A stretch of DNA of 64,000 bases from Haberlea rhodopensis (Eukaryota > Streptophyta > Magnoliopsida > Lamiales > Gesneriaceae): the NCBI GenBank assembly GCA_907163345.1, contig CAJQUN010000513.1, positions 124,001 to 188,000 of the forward strand. Reading direction: 5' to 3'. The translations under genes were made by a program, and so were the position numbers. Of the stretch, positions 35,802-44,256 are shown piece by piece. Numbering within the stretch: position 1 is the stretch's first letter; each line of letters opens with the position of its first letter. The notes under the pieces are model-generated. The model searched no databases. It saw only the letters and a program-made list of their open reading frames with translations, and was not told the DNA's origin.

Positions 35802-35995
35802 ATCTCGCGATCGATCGCCGCAAGGGCCCGATCGATCGCGAGATCATTCTGTCCGATGCCAAAAATTTTATCCTTCGGCGATCGATCGCCACATTTGACG
35901 TGATCGATCGCCAGCCTCACCGATCGATCGCCCAAAAGTGGCGATCGATCGCCGAATGTTTCTGGAGCCTACTGGTTGCGCGTGATCGATCGCCG
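35802..35995. repeat. GCGATCGATCGC palindrome cluster (chromovirus 5' LTR)
   Basis: Seven copies or near-copies. One unit present in the other LTR (around 11085-11100) is missing. Confidence 0.95.
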
Positions 35996-36739
35996 CTGTC
36001 CGTGTTGCGAGAAGCACCATTTTTGCACCATAAATTCTTCACCAACCTCACCAACACTTATACCAACAAACCAAAAACATAAAAACACTTTAAACCTTCA
36101 ATATACACCATTAACAACCAAAAATCCAACTCCCAACCAATACTAATAACAACCCAACACAAACCCATTTTAAAACTCAACATACCAAACCAAAAATCCA
36201 AACTAAACACCATTAAAGTACCAATGAGGTATCCATACCTCTTGGGGGACTCCAAATCCCACAAATAATCCCACAAATCAAGTTTTTGCAAGGATTTCTC
36301 CTCTCCTTGGAGCCAAAAATCGAAAATGGGAAGAGGTTTAGGGTTGGGAATGAAATTTGGGGATTTAAGAGTGATGGGTGAAGTGAAGTAAAATGGGGGT
36401 ATAGTGGGGTTATAAGGGTTATAATTAAATTTGTACCCTATTAATTAACATGATGTATAAAATACTCCAACATGGTATTTTAAAAGCATTTTAAAAAAAT
36501 GCACCAAACTCCCAATCAATTCATGCTTCCCAAAATAATTGCCAACCAATACAATTAATTCATGTTAACACCCAATTTCCCAACATGCACCCTGAAATGC
36601 ACCCCCCAGTCACGCCTACCATGTAACTAAGCATTTCAACCAGATAATTAATTCCAACACATAATTTAATTATCACCATAATTAATCACATAAACATAAT
36701 TAATGCCCAAATGCATATAATTATTTCGGGGGTATCACA

Positions 36740-37031
36740 ATAGGGCTCTGCTCGACTGACCTCTTGAGGTACCTCCCTGCCTCAGCTCGGAGGTCGCCTC
36801 GAGGATTATGGCCAAGGAGCGCGTAATAGGGCTCTGCTCGAGAAAAACCACGGCCGCTGACCAGAGGTGGTCGTGCCCGGTGTCGATTCGGCCCGGGAGG
36901 CGAGCTTGAAGAGGACAGCACGGTATCCGTCCTGACGATTTCTCTTGTTGGGCTGTGAACGGGTCCTCAACTGACCGGCCCAAATAAAATTTCGGCCCCA
37001 AAACATACTGGCCCCAGGGATAGTGGTATCA
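36740..37031 (-). repeat. 5' LTR of the Tat element, outer segment
   Basis: Begins with the second atagg copy (36740-36744), then matches left-LTR positions after 150 through GGTATCA at 37031. The two segments add up to about 860 bp of LTR. The flanking tgggt (37032-37036) is the presumed Tat target-site copy. Confidence 0.88.
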
Positions 37032-37036
37032 TGGGT

Positions 37037-37559
37037 TAGAGTTGAAGTTACTGACATAATATTATATTATATTACATGATACAAAATATAAAAGTGACAT
37101 AGATTTGTAATATACAAAAGTGAAATTTTATCCAAAGTCCTAATAATTAGAAAAAATGCAATTGTTTGACCTAATCTATTGTATTCGCAAGAGTCGTCTG
37201 TATTCTTGACGTCAGCATAATTAGAAAAAAAATTGCAATTGTTTGACCTAATCTGTCGTATTCGCAAGAGCCGTTTAGTGATATTTTTTAATAGTATTAT
37301 TAATTTCTAGATATTTCTTTTTTCCCACTCAATTCAATATCATCCTTTACATATTTGAACTTAATCTCGTCATTATCTCACATATTTATTTTAATTTAAT
37401 TATATTACTAAATACATAAATTTGGATTTTATAATAACAATATTTTAAAATATGATTATCTGTGTAATAAATGTATCATTTGGATAATTTATGTACCATT
37501 TGTCTAATTTTATATGATATTAAATGGATATATTCATATATATCATCAAATGATATGGG
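37037..37559. other. AT-rich spacer with a partial tandem duplication
   Basis: About 50 bp (aattagaaaaaa..gcaattgtttgac to tattcgcaagag) is repeated at 37145 and 37219, period about 75 bp. The rest is AT-rich without a recognised feature. Confidence 0.6.
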
Positions 37560-37567
37560 GTTATCTA

Positions 37568-37732
37568 CAGGGATGGAATCAGAAAAAAAATTTAGGGGGG
37601 TGAAATATTTTTTTGATAATACTTAAGGGATAAAAAAAATTTGGGGGTGCAAAAAAATTTATTATGACAAAATAAGGGTAAATTTTTTTTTGGGGGGTCG
37701 GGCGCACTCCCCGCCTCCTAGGTCCGCTCCTG
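37568..37732. mobile_element. hAT-like MITE, 165 bp
   Basis: Ends CAGGGATGGAATCAG and, inverted, CAGGAGCGGACCTAG form imperfect terminal inverted repeats. The 8-bp duplication GTTATCTA flanks it (37560-37567 and 37733-37740). An 8-bp TSD with CAGGG-type ends is the hAT signature. No ORF. Confidence 0.85.
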
Positions 37733-37827
37733 GTTATCTATAAATAGCAAATACATATGATTTAGGATAAATTCAAAAAAAAAAAATGATAGCATGGAAT
37801 ATGATTTTTTTCAATATTAGTCCAAAC

Positions 37828-38085
37828 TTTTAGTACTAATCAAATATAGTTTTACATAAATTATTTTAATAAAAATAGTCTTACATAAATATTTTTAGGA
37901 AATTTAGTCTCATAGAAATTATTTTTTAACAAAAGTAGTCACATAATTGAATAGGGGGCTTAAAAAAAAGTTTGGAACCATATTGATTAAAAACAAAAGT
38001 GTGTGACTATTTTTAATTAAAACAATTTACATAGGATTATATTTGATTATTCTTAAAAAATTGAGACTAGTATGTAAAGACCTCT
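37828..38085. mobile_element. Inverted-repeat element (unclassified foldback/MITE)
   Basis: The segment caaatatagttttacataaa..aaaaatagtc (about 37848-37900) is complementary, with mismatches, to about 38008-38075. The interior has three tandem-like tagtcNcataNaaat units. Exact ends and TSD were not resolved. Confidence 0.5.
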
Positions 38086-38102
38086 ATTCTATGGGACAAT
38101 TT

Positions 38103-38410
38103 CTGAAATTTACCCTAAAATATATTTATTATCTATCATACGCAACATGAGAGAAAATATGAGATTCTTATATTAATCACTTTTGCTCTTCAAAATTATC
38201 AGGTTTTTCTTAAAAAATAGTCTTTCCCACGATACGATAGCGAAGGAGAAAAAATACTCCAATTTAATATATAAAAAGTTATATTTCATATAAACACAAT
38301 GTACACTTTCACATTTTGGGTTTTTTAAAAAAATAACCCTAATTTTTTTTTTTAACAAAATAACACAATTTAAAAATGGTTAACAAAGTAACCCGATGAG
38401 CCAATTGGGT
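38103..38410. other. AT-rich spacer
   Basis: No gene, repeat array or known element end is recognised. Confidence 0.4.
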
Positions 38411-38680
38411 TGGCGCCTCCTAATTTTATTTATTTTTATGTCAGTTGCGCCTCCAACATATATTATTATTTTTATTTTTTTATGTTGAGTTGGCGCCTCC
38501 AACATATGTTTTTTTTAAATTTATTTTTTATTATTATTATTATTATTATTATTTTTAGACGCCAACTAAGTTGGCGCCTCCTAATTTTATTTATTTTTAT
38601 GCCGGTTGCGCCTCCAACATATATTATTTTTTTTTTTTATGTTGAGTTGGCGCCTCCAACATATGTTTTTTTTAAATTTA

Positions 38681-38714
<34 letters not shown>

Positions 38715-38716
38715 TT
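38411..38716. repeat. 161-bp tandem duplication with TTGGCGCCTCC words and ATT microsatellites
   Basis: Units at 38411-38571 and 38572-38716. Each holds two or three copies of ttggcgcctcc or ttgcgcctcc and ends in an (ATT)n run of about 8-12 repeats. The apparent ORF at 38410-38718 is a translation of this repeat, with poly-Ile/Leu runs from the ATT tract. Confidence 0.88.
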
Positions 38717-38953
38717 AGATAAAAAATGTCATACACATGATCTTTCTTTGTCCTCAAATCGAACAACTCTAAAGCCCATTATTTTTAAAATAAATGTCAA
38801 GTCCAAAAATTAATTCAGTTGGACCTGAGAGGAAGAGCTTCCCAACTGAATTCTTGTAGCAATGTACGAATGAGCTTACTCAGTCTTTAAAAGATAAAGA
38901 CTGCGATAGAACTGGAAGGCTGGATCGAACAATTTTACTCAATACAAAGCTAT

Positions 38954-39367
38954 GATGCACGGACACTGACACGGACACGACGTGACGTGGACACGGTTAC
39001 ATGGATTTTTAAAATTTAGAGGATATAACATCAATAAAAATATAAAAATATATATGATAAATTTATGTTTTAATAAAGTGTATATAATAATTTTATATCT
39101 TAAAATGAAAATATTGTATTTAGTTTGTTAATTTTTATTTTAATTAATATTTTATTTAGTTTATTAATTTTATTTTTAATTAAATAATTAATTAAATAAA
39201 ATTAATATTATTTTTAGAAAATTCATGTCGTGACTGTTCCCGCGATAGTGAACTATGGTTGTGACACACACATATTTTTTTACATTTTTATCGATGTCGT
39301 ATCCTGTAAATTTTAAAAATCCATGTAACTGTGTCCGCATCGCGTCGTGTCCGTGTCAGTGTACGTG
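38954..39367. mobile_element. Long-TIR transposon remnant, truncated by element C
   Basis: About 85-95 bp at 38954-39045 (gcacggacactgacacgg, then acacgacg) is the near-perfect inverse of 39275-39366. The right terminus lacks its last few bases because element C starts at 39368 inside it. The middle is AT-rich and non-coding. Long TIRs suggest a MULE-like or foldback MITE; this was not proven. Confidence 0.75.
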
Positions 39368-40012
39368 TGTAATGCCCGGAATAAATTAATTATTATTTGA
39401 TGATAATTGCGATAATTATAAGATAATTACGGAATTCAACTATCGGGAATTTTATTGGGAGCGGAGTTGAGATAAATGAATCCGGGATTGAATGGGATGC
39501 TCAAAATTATTGATATTTAAACAATTGGATTAGTGTGGTAAATTATGAGATAATTTCCGAGATTAAATTCTTGGACATATTATTTTAGTCTGGAGTTGGA
39601 ATAAATAATTCTGGGTCAAACTTGTGCAAAATTTTAATCAATAATAATTCTTGCAAATAATAAGGGATACTATTAATTGAGTTTTTGATTTAAAATAAAT
39701 TAATTAATGAAGGTTAAGAAGATAATTGTAAGGTGGGGATTTAATTGTAGGATTGGACTCAAAACACATACACTTCTCCACTACACACACTAAAAGAATC
39801 GGTTCCCCATTTCTTTTCCCCTATTCCCACGCCATCACTCTTGCACGATGAAAAAAGGGGGATTTCACCATGGTTTGAGCTGGATTTCTGGTGCAAAACC
39901 GTGTGATGGATATGCTTTACGATGCCTTGGTAATTTATTCCTTCTTGGCTTCGATTTTTATTGATTTCTGAAGCTGATGGGTGCGATTTTTTTAGGGAAA
40001 ATGGGTGCTGCC
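39368..40012 (+). repeat. Left LTR of element C, first segment
   Basis: TGTAATGCCCGG start. The last five bases, ctgcc (40008-40012), are the SIRE target-site copy. No counterpart LTR is available for alignment, so the call rests on module order shared with LARD-B. Confidence 0.65.
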
Positions 40013-41176
40013 TGTTAGGATCGGTCCGGAGTGTTTAGAGGGGGGGGGGTTGAATGAACACTCCTTAAAAATTTATCCCTTGTGAATTCTTTCGGATTAG
40101 TGAAAGAAATCTGTTACTTAATCAACTCTTTGAACAGAACAGACCACTAAAAAGGTGAGTGCGGAAACGGTCTGCTCTTGTAAAAGTAAGAACGGCTCGA
40201 TGGCTAAGTGCAGAAGGATAAGACACAGGATATGTTTCTGGAAGTTCGAAGGTGGTGTAATCCTTCTACGTCTCCCCTTCTTCCAATTAAGGAAGGTTTA
40301 TACTAGAAGACTTTGATTTATACAATCCTGTTGTACAAACCCGATTCAGACTGGATTTACCTCACTACCAGTCTGAAACTCCTAGTCACTCAACCTGCTC
40401 AGACACACTCTGTCTGACAGTTACAATAAGTTGCTCACTTCTATTTTTCAATACACAATGCGCACAGTGATCCTACAATGATCAAATGTTACAAAGTAAT
40501 TGCGCTTAAATAAATAACTTCAGCTCGAAAGCTTCTGAACTTTGTAAGCGTGTGCAGATGCTTTCTTGTGTGTTTTTCAATTGATCAGCGTGAGTTGGAA
40601 TCCCGAGTCTCTGTCTTCCTTTTGTTGCATCCTTTTATAGTTGAGGGTAGCAACGGCATTGTTTCCCTTAATGTGCAACTTTGACTCTTTTTAAACTCTG
40701 AGAAAGCTACAGTCTTCTTCTTCAGGACACTTGCCGTTCTGGTGTATGCTTTTGGCGACTGTCAGGTAAGCTCTCCTTTGTCTTCTTACCTTTAATGGCA
40801 ATCTTCGACTTTTGATCCTTTGTAGCATTAATTACAGCATTAAATGCTACAATAAATAACCGTTGATGGTTCGGACTGAGAAGCCATCCTTTATGTATCT
40901 TTGACTGCTCTGATCTGATAAAGGTTGAGATCGATCTGAAGTATCGATCTAGTCAGTCTGGAATCCATCGATCCGGTCTGATATGTGATATGCTTTATCA
41001 GCTTGCTCTGTTTTGCGCGATCGATCTGGTATGCCTGATTTCCATCGATCCGGTCTGAAATAATTTGTCATCTTGCTCTGTTTTGTCCGATCGATCTGGT
41101 CAAACTGATATCTATCGATCCGGTCTGAAATGTTTTGTCATCTTTAAAATCTCATCGATAAGGTCCGGAACTAACA
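40013..41176 (-). repeat. 3' LTR of the SIRE element
   Basis: 1164 bp, near-identical to 58512-59672. The right part (40921-41165) holds three tandem units of about 75 bp with cgatcgatctggt and catcgatccggtctga words. Confidence 0.95.
40921..41165. repeat. CGATCGATC cluster (SIRE 3' LTR)
   Basis: Six or more (A/C)GATCGAT or ATCGATC sites in 245 bp, in a tandem of about 75-bp units. Related to, but not identical with, the GCGATCGATCGC clusters of the other elements. The copy in the other LTR is at 59419-59655. Confidence 0.85.
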
Positions 41177-41192
41177 AATTCCCCCTTTTTGA
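41177..41192 (-). other. Polypurine tract of the SIRE element
   Basis: The reverse complement reads AAAAAGGGGGAATT directly before the 3' LTR. Confidence 0.88.
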
Positions 41193-41429
41193 TGATGACA
41201 AAACCTAGCTTCTAAGTCTTTTTAACCAGTCTTGATAAGAGCTCTGAAGCGAATGCTTTCGGATCGATTACTTCTTTGTTCAAAATAAATGAACTTCATT
41301 AAGTTGAATCGATTAAATCTTTATTATTAAGTCTTATGATGAGGTTCAAAATAAATGAACACAGACTTAATCAAACGAGGATTTTATTGATCACCAAGAA
41401 AATCCTTAAAAATACACAGTCTGAAAATA
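41193..41429 (-). other. SIRE 3' untranslated region
   Basis: About 240 bp between the extra-ORF stop and the PPT. The phrase ttcaaaataaatgaac occurs twice (about 41278 and 41345), a short direct repeat. No gene. Confidence 0.5.
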
Positions 41430-43874
41430 TTATTTTCTAGAAGGCGGCCTGAAGTCTGTCTTCTTTTCCCCCTTTTTGTCAGCAGCAATCTCTTGAAGAA
41501 AGTTGACAACTTGTGCTAGCTGCGCGCTGATAGCGTCAAGACGAACGTCTTGAGCGCGGAGGGAATTGGCAACGGATGCTCTGACTTCAGTGGCTAGCTC
41601 GATCTGCTCTTTTCTCAGGCTGTTCTTGTAAGAGGCCTGTTGAGAAAACAGATCGTTTATGCCGCGCTGAAGGCTTCCGATACTGGCATTCATCTTCTCT
41701 TTGAAGGAAGCAAAGTCCAAGGCTGTGACCCTCTGACCTTGATGAACTTCTAAAATGCGTTGAGTCAAGGACAGACAGGTATCAGAGAAGTGCTGGATAG
41801 TCCGTGCCAGGGATGGAGGTGCATCAGATAGCTTGCTGGGAGAGTGATCTGATGATGACATGGCATGGTCATCTTCTTCAGCAATCGGCACGATGGAAGA
41901 AATGGCAGCCCGATGACTTTCGGATCGGATCAGAGTGATCAGATCCGAAGAGAAACCTTGAATGAAGGCCAAATCTTCATCTGATGGTCCCGGAGGAGAG
42001 TGGGGACTGGGAAGTTCCTCAACTTGGAGAGCTGCAAACCACTGTAATACCACGAAATCCGGATCGATGAGGTCTGGTACTTCAGTTGTTGCACATGCTT
42101 CAGCTGGACTGGGTTGTGCACGGGAGGCTGATGACTTCAATGGAATAGATGTTGTCGGAGAGTCCAACAGAACATTCATTGGTTCATCATCTGTTGCAAA
42201 CGGAGCATTAGACAATGGCTGCTCCGCTGTCTGGTCTGGTACGTGCTCTGCAGGCTGATTCTCTGTCTGTTGTGCTGCATCAGAAGGAATAACCTCGATA
42301 AATGGTTCTGCCAGAGTCTTGCTTGCAGAAGGATGATCCGGGCTTGTGGCTGGAGTGGAGATACTTAGCTTCTGTCGTTGAAAACGGACAGCTAAGGATA
42401 GAGCATGAACATCCATCTCGAGTTGAGCAATCACAGCCCCATCATCTCTGGCAGTTGGAGCAAGCGGATCGAAGTTCTTCTTTTTGGCAACAAGAAGCAG
42501 ATTAGCCAGTCTGAATCTGTGTTTTGCCGTAAATAGATCTCTGCGCTGCACGGCAAGTCGAACATCATCAGTCTCTGTTCCTTTCAGAACTTCATCTTCC
42601 ATTTTCTTCAATCTGTGCAGCTTACCGTAGAACAGCTCAATGTGGTTGATAGTCCGGTACTGGACATATTCATCAAAAACCACAATGAGTTCCTTTAACC
42701 TCTCATCAACATCCTCCATGGCGATGTCGATAGCAGTCTGCGCTGCAGATTTGGGTTTAGTAGAGAGGGGTTCGGTGAGAATGGTTTTTCCCTTGCCGGT
42801 GGAGGAAGGGGACTTAATCCCTGATTGGGTATAGTCTCCCAACTCAGTGATGACTATCCCTTTGACCACGGGATTGGCAGAGGGAATTCTAAGGGTGACT
42901 TTGGGTGCAGGGGTTGAAGCTTGTGAAAGCTGGGTGGAAGGTTGAGGGGCAGGGGTAGCTTTAGAGGGTGGTAGTATGGGTGGAGGTAGAGATTTGGCTG
43001 GTTTGGTAATCTGGGTTCGGGGCTTTTTGGGAAGTGGTTTGGTTGGTGATGAGTGAGCAGACTGGGTGGCTTCTGAGTCAGTCTGAATGGTCAGCTTCCG
43101 CTTGACCCGAGGTTTGCGCACAGCAACTGGTTCCTCGTCCTGCTCAACCTTGACTGCAGCCAGAGTAGCAGGAGTAGGCGGAGCACTCTTGGATTTCAGC
43201 AGTGCAAGCCCTTTGGAGTTAAGGATCTTAAAGGGACGGAGAGCAGACGGCTTGCTCAGCTCGAGGCCTAAGGACTCCAAGAGCTTGCTGAGAGGAACAG
43301 CAAAACATACGGCGTGCTTGGATGCAATCACCGTTTCCAGCAGTACTCCAAACAAAATCATGGACCAGTTTATCTTCTGGCCAGATACAATAGCCGCCAT
43401 GGCCCTGAACTTTTCGGCGGTTACAGCATCGAAGCTTCCTGCTTTACCCAAAAGTGGCTTGCCTACCACTTCGCACAGCACCTGGAAATGGAAGAGCATT
43501 TCCTTCTTCTTAAAGGAGGGTTGCAATCGTTGGCCAGAAATAGAAATCTTCCCCTGAAGATCTAAGAGTGACGCTTGAGGAGTCTGTCCGAACTCTGTCA
43601 GTCCGGAACTGGGGAGGCCAAAGGTCTTGGCCATCGTTGTTGGCGAGATCTCGAAAGATTTGCCCTGGACAGTAGTAGAAATGGATGTCTTCCGGGAGAC
43701 GGCGTTGGCGAACAGCTCGCGGATTTCTGATTCATAAACAACGGTTCCGCATTCCAAGAAGTTCCTTAAACCAGATGATTCCAGGGCTCTAAAAATGGAC
43801 ACCATCGCAGCATCTTCTGCCCTGTAAATGTCATCAAACTCAACGGAGAGTGAGTTATGAGTGATGGTAGCCAT
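41430..43874 (-). CDS. Extra ORF downstream of SIRE pol, 814 aa, function unknown
   Basis: An intact ORF between pol and the 3' LTR, where other SIRE elements carry an envelope-like ORF. Residues 1-215 look globular (FEISPTTMAKTFGLP, INWSMILFGVLLETVI). Residues 225-350 are Pro/Ser/Lys-rich with two basic NLS-like patches (RKPRVKRK near 253, PKKPR near 282). Residues 390-510 are helical and charged, 510-690 are acidic and Ser/Pro-rich, and about 730-800 form a coiled-coil-like helix ending Lys-rich. I see no signal peptide, transmembrane segment or furin-like site, so a membrane fusion protein is unlikely; a nuclear or particle-associated role is more plausible. From memory similar proteins are abundant in some Lamiales genomes under unrelated names. 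It is the only long intact ORF in the window. The ATG at 43874 is preceded by an upstream stop. Confidence 0.85.
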   Translation of the reverse strand: MATITHNSLSVEFDDIYRAEDAAMVSIFRALESSGLRNFLECGTVVYESEIRELFANAVSRKTSISTTVQGKSFEISPTTMAKTFGLPSSGLTEFGQTPQASLLDLQGKISISGQRLQPSFKKKEMLFHFQVLCEVVGKPLLGKAGSFDAVTAEKFRAMAAIVSGQKINWSMILFGVLLETVIASKHAVCFAVPLSKLLESLGLELSKPSALRPFKILNSKGLALLKSKSAPPTPATLAAVKVEQDEEPVAVRKPRVKRKLTIQTDSEATQSAHSSPTKPLPKKPRTQITKPAKSLPPPILPPSKATPAPQPSTQLSQASTPAPKVTLRIPSANPVVKGIVITELGDYTQSGIKSPSSTGKGKTILTEPLSTKPKSAAQTAIDIAMEDVDERLKELIVVFDEYVQYRTINHIELFYGKLHRLKKMEDEVLKGTETDDVRLAVQRRDLFTAKHRFRLANLLLVAKKKNFDPLAPTARDDGAVIAQLEMDVHALSLAVRFQRQKLSISTPATSPDHPSASKTLAEPFIEVIPSDAAQQTENQPAEHVPDQTAEQPLSNAPFATDDEPMNVLLDSPTTSIPLKSSASRAQPSPAEACATTEVPDLIDPDFVVLQWFAALQVEELPSPHSPPGPSDEDLAFIQGFSSDLITLIRSESHRAAISSIVPIAEEDDHAMSSSDHSPSKLSDAPPSLARTIQHFSDTCLSLTQRILEVHQGQRVTALDFASFKEKMNASIGSLQRGINDLFSQQASYKNSLRKEQIELATEVRASVANSLRAQDVRLDAISAQLAQVVNFLQEIAADKKGEKKTDFRPPSRK

Positions 43875-44256
43875 TTGAAAAGAGTTTAAAGAAAGTGCGA
43901 AGAGTAAGAGACTGAGAAGGTAGAAAGCGGTAAACTGTAAAAAGTGAACAAGTACGAAATGTTCAGTCCGCTAAATAGGAGAGAGAAGACACGTGTCTTT
44001 ATCTCCAAGACTGAGAATTAAATAATTCAAAATAAACGGTCAGGATAAAGAAAGATAAGGCGGTTAAAGTACAACTAGTTAAAATGGTCAATCAGTCCGA
44101 GCTGTTGTTATTGTCCAGACAGATCATAGGATAAAATCAGACTGACAAGGATCGGTCTGAAAGTTCGGACCGGTCTGTGTCTTTCTGAACATTGTATTAT
44201 CGATCTGTGGTGACAAAAATCTTTCAGTGCGAAAAGAATAAGAACATCTAAACTAA
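43875..44256 (-). other. Spacer between SIRE pol and the extra ORF
   Basis: About 380 bp, non-coding, with several (g)gatcggtctg/ggaccggtctg words like those in the LTR. It could hold a splice acceptor or internal promoter for the extra ORF; none is clear to me. Confidence 0.4.

Larger units (their letters stand above)
9840..36739 (-). mobile_element. Tekay/Del-type chromovirus (Ty3/gypsy), split by the Athila element
   Basis: Two LTRs of about 2.0 kb (9840-11857 and 34742-36739) with element-sense ends TGTGATACC..CCTTACA are flanked by a perfect ATAGG duplication (9835-9839 and 36740-36744). The initiator-Met PBS is next to the right LTR, and gag-pol lies on the minus strand with a C-terminal chromodomain. 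The 18.1-kb Athila element sits at 11947-30066. Without it the element would be about 8.8 kb, a normal Tekay length. Confidence 0.93.
34742..36739 (-). repeat. 5' LTR of the chromovirus
   Basis: 1998 bp, element-sense ends TGTGATACC and GGCCTTACA. Pairs with 9840-11857. Contains hairpins (35306-35450) and the palindrome cluster (35802-35995, seven copies). Confidence 0.93.
1..37031 (-). mobile_element. Tat-lineage Ty3/gypsy retrotransposon, left end outside window, split by a nested insertion
   Basis: Seen: two copies of one LTR flank a minus-strand gag-pol region. The pol has a second RNase H-like domain after the normal one, an antisense extra gene, and a tandem array between pol and the 3' LTR; these are hallmarks of the Tat lineage (Retand/Ogre/Grande relatives). 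The PBS-like site lies next to the right-hand LTR, so that is the 5' LTR. The 5' LTR is interrupted at 9840-36739 by the chromovirus. The right end is 37031, followed by tgggt, the expected target-site copy; its partner lies left of the window. Coding regions carry several stops and frameshifts, so this copy is not autonomous. Confidence 0.9.

Noticed and set aside
38410..38718. 102-codon hydrophobic ORF as a membrane protein
   Set aside because: It is the translation of an (ATT)n-containing tandem duplication.
37032..39367. Host gene in the spacer between the two stacks
   Set aside because: AT-rich, full of MITEs and repeats, no ORF with recognisable domains or exon pattern.
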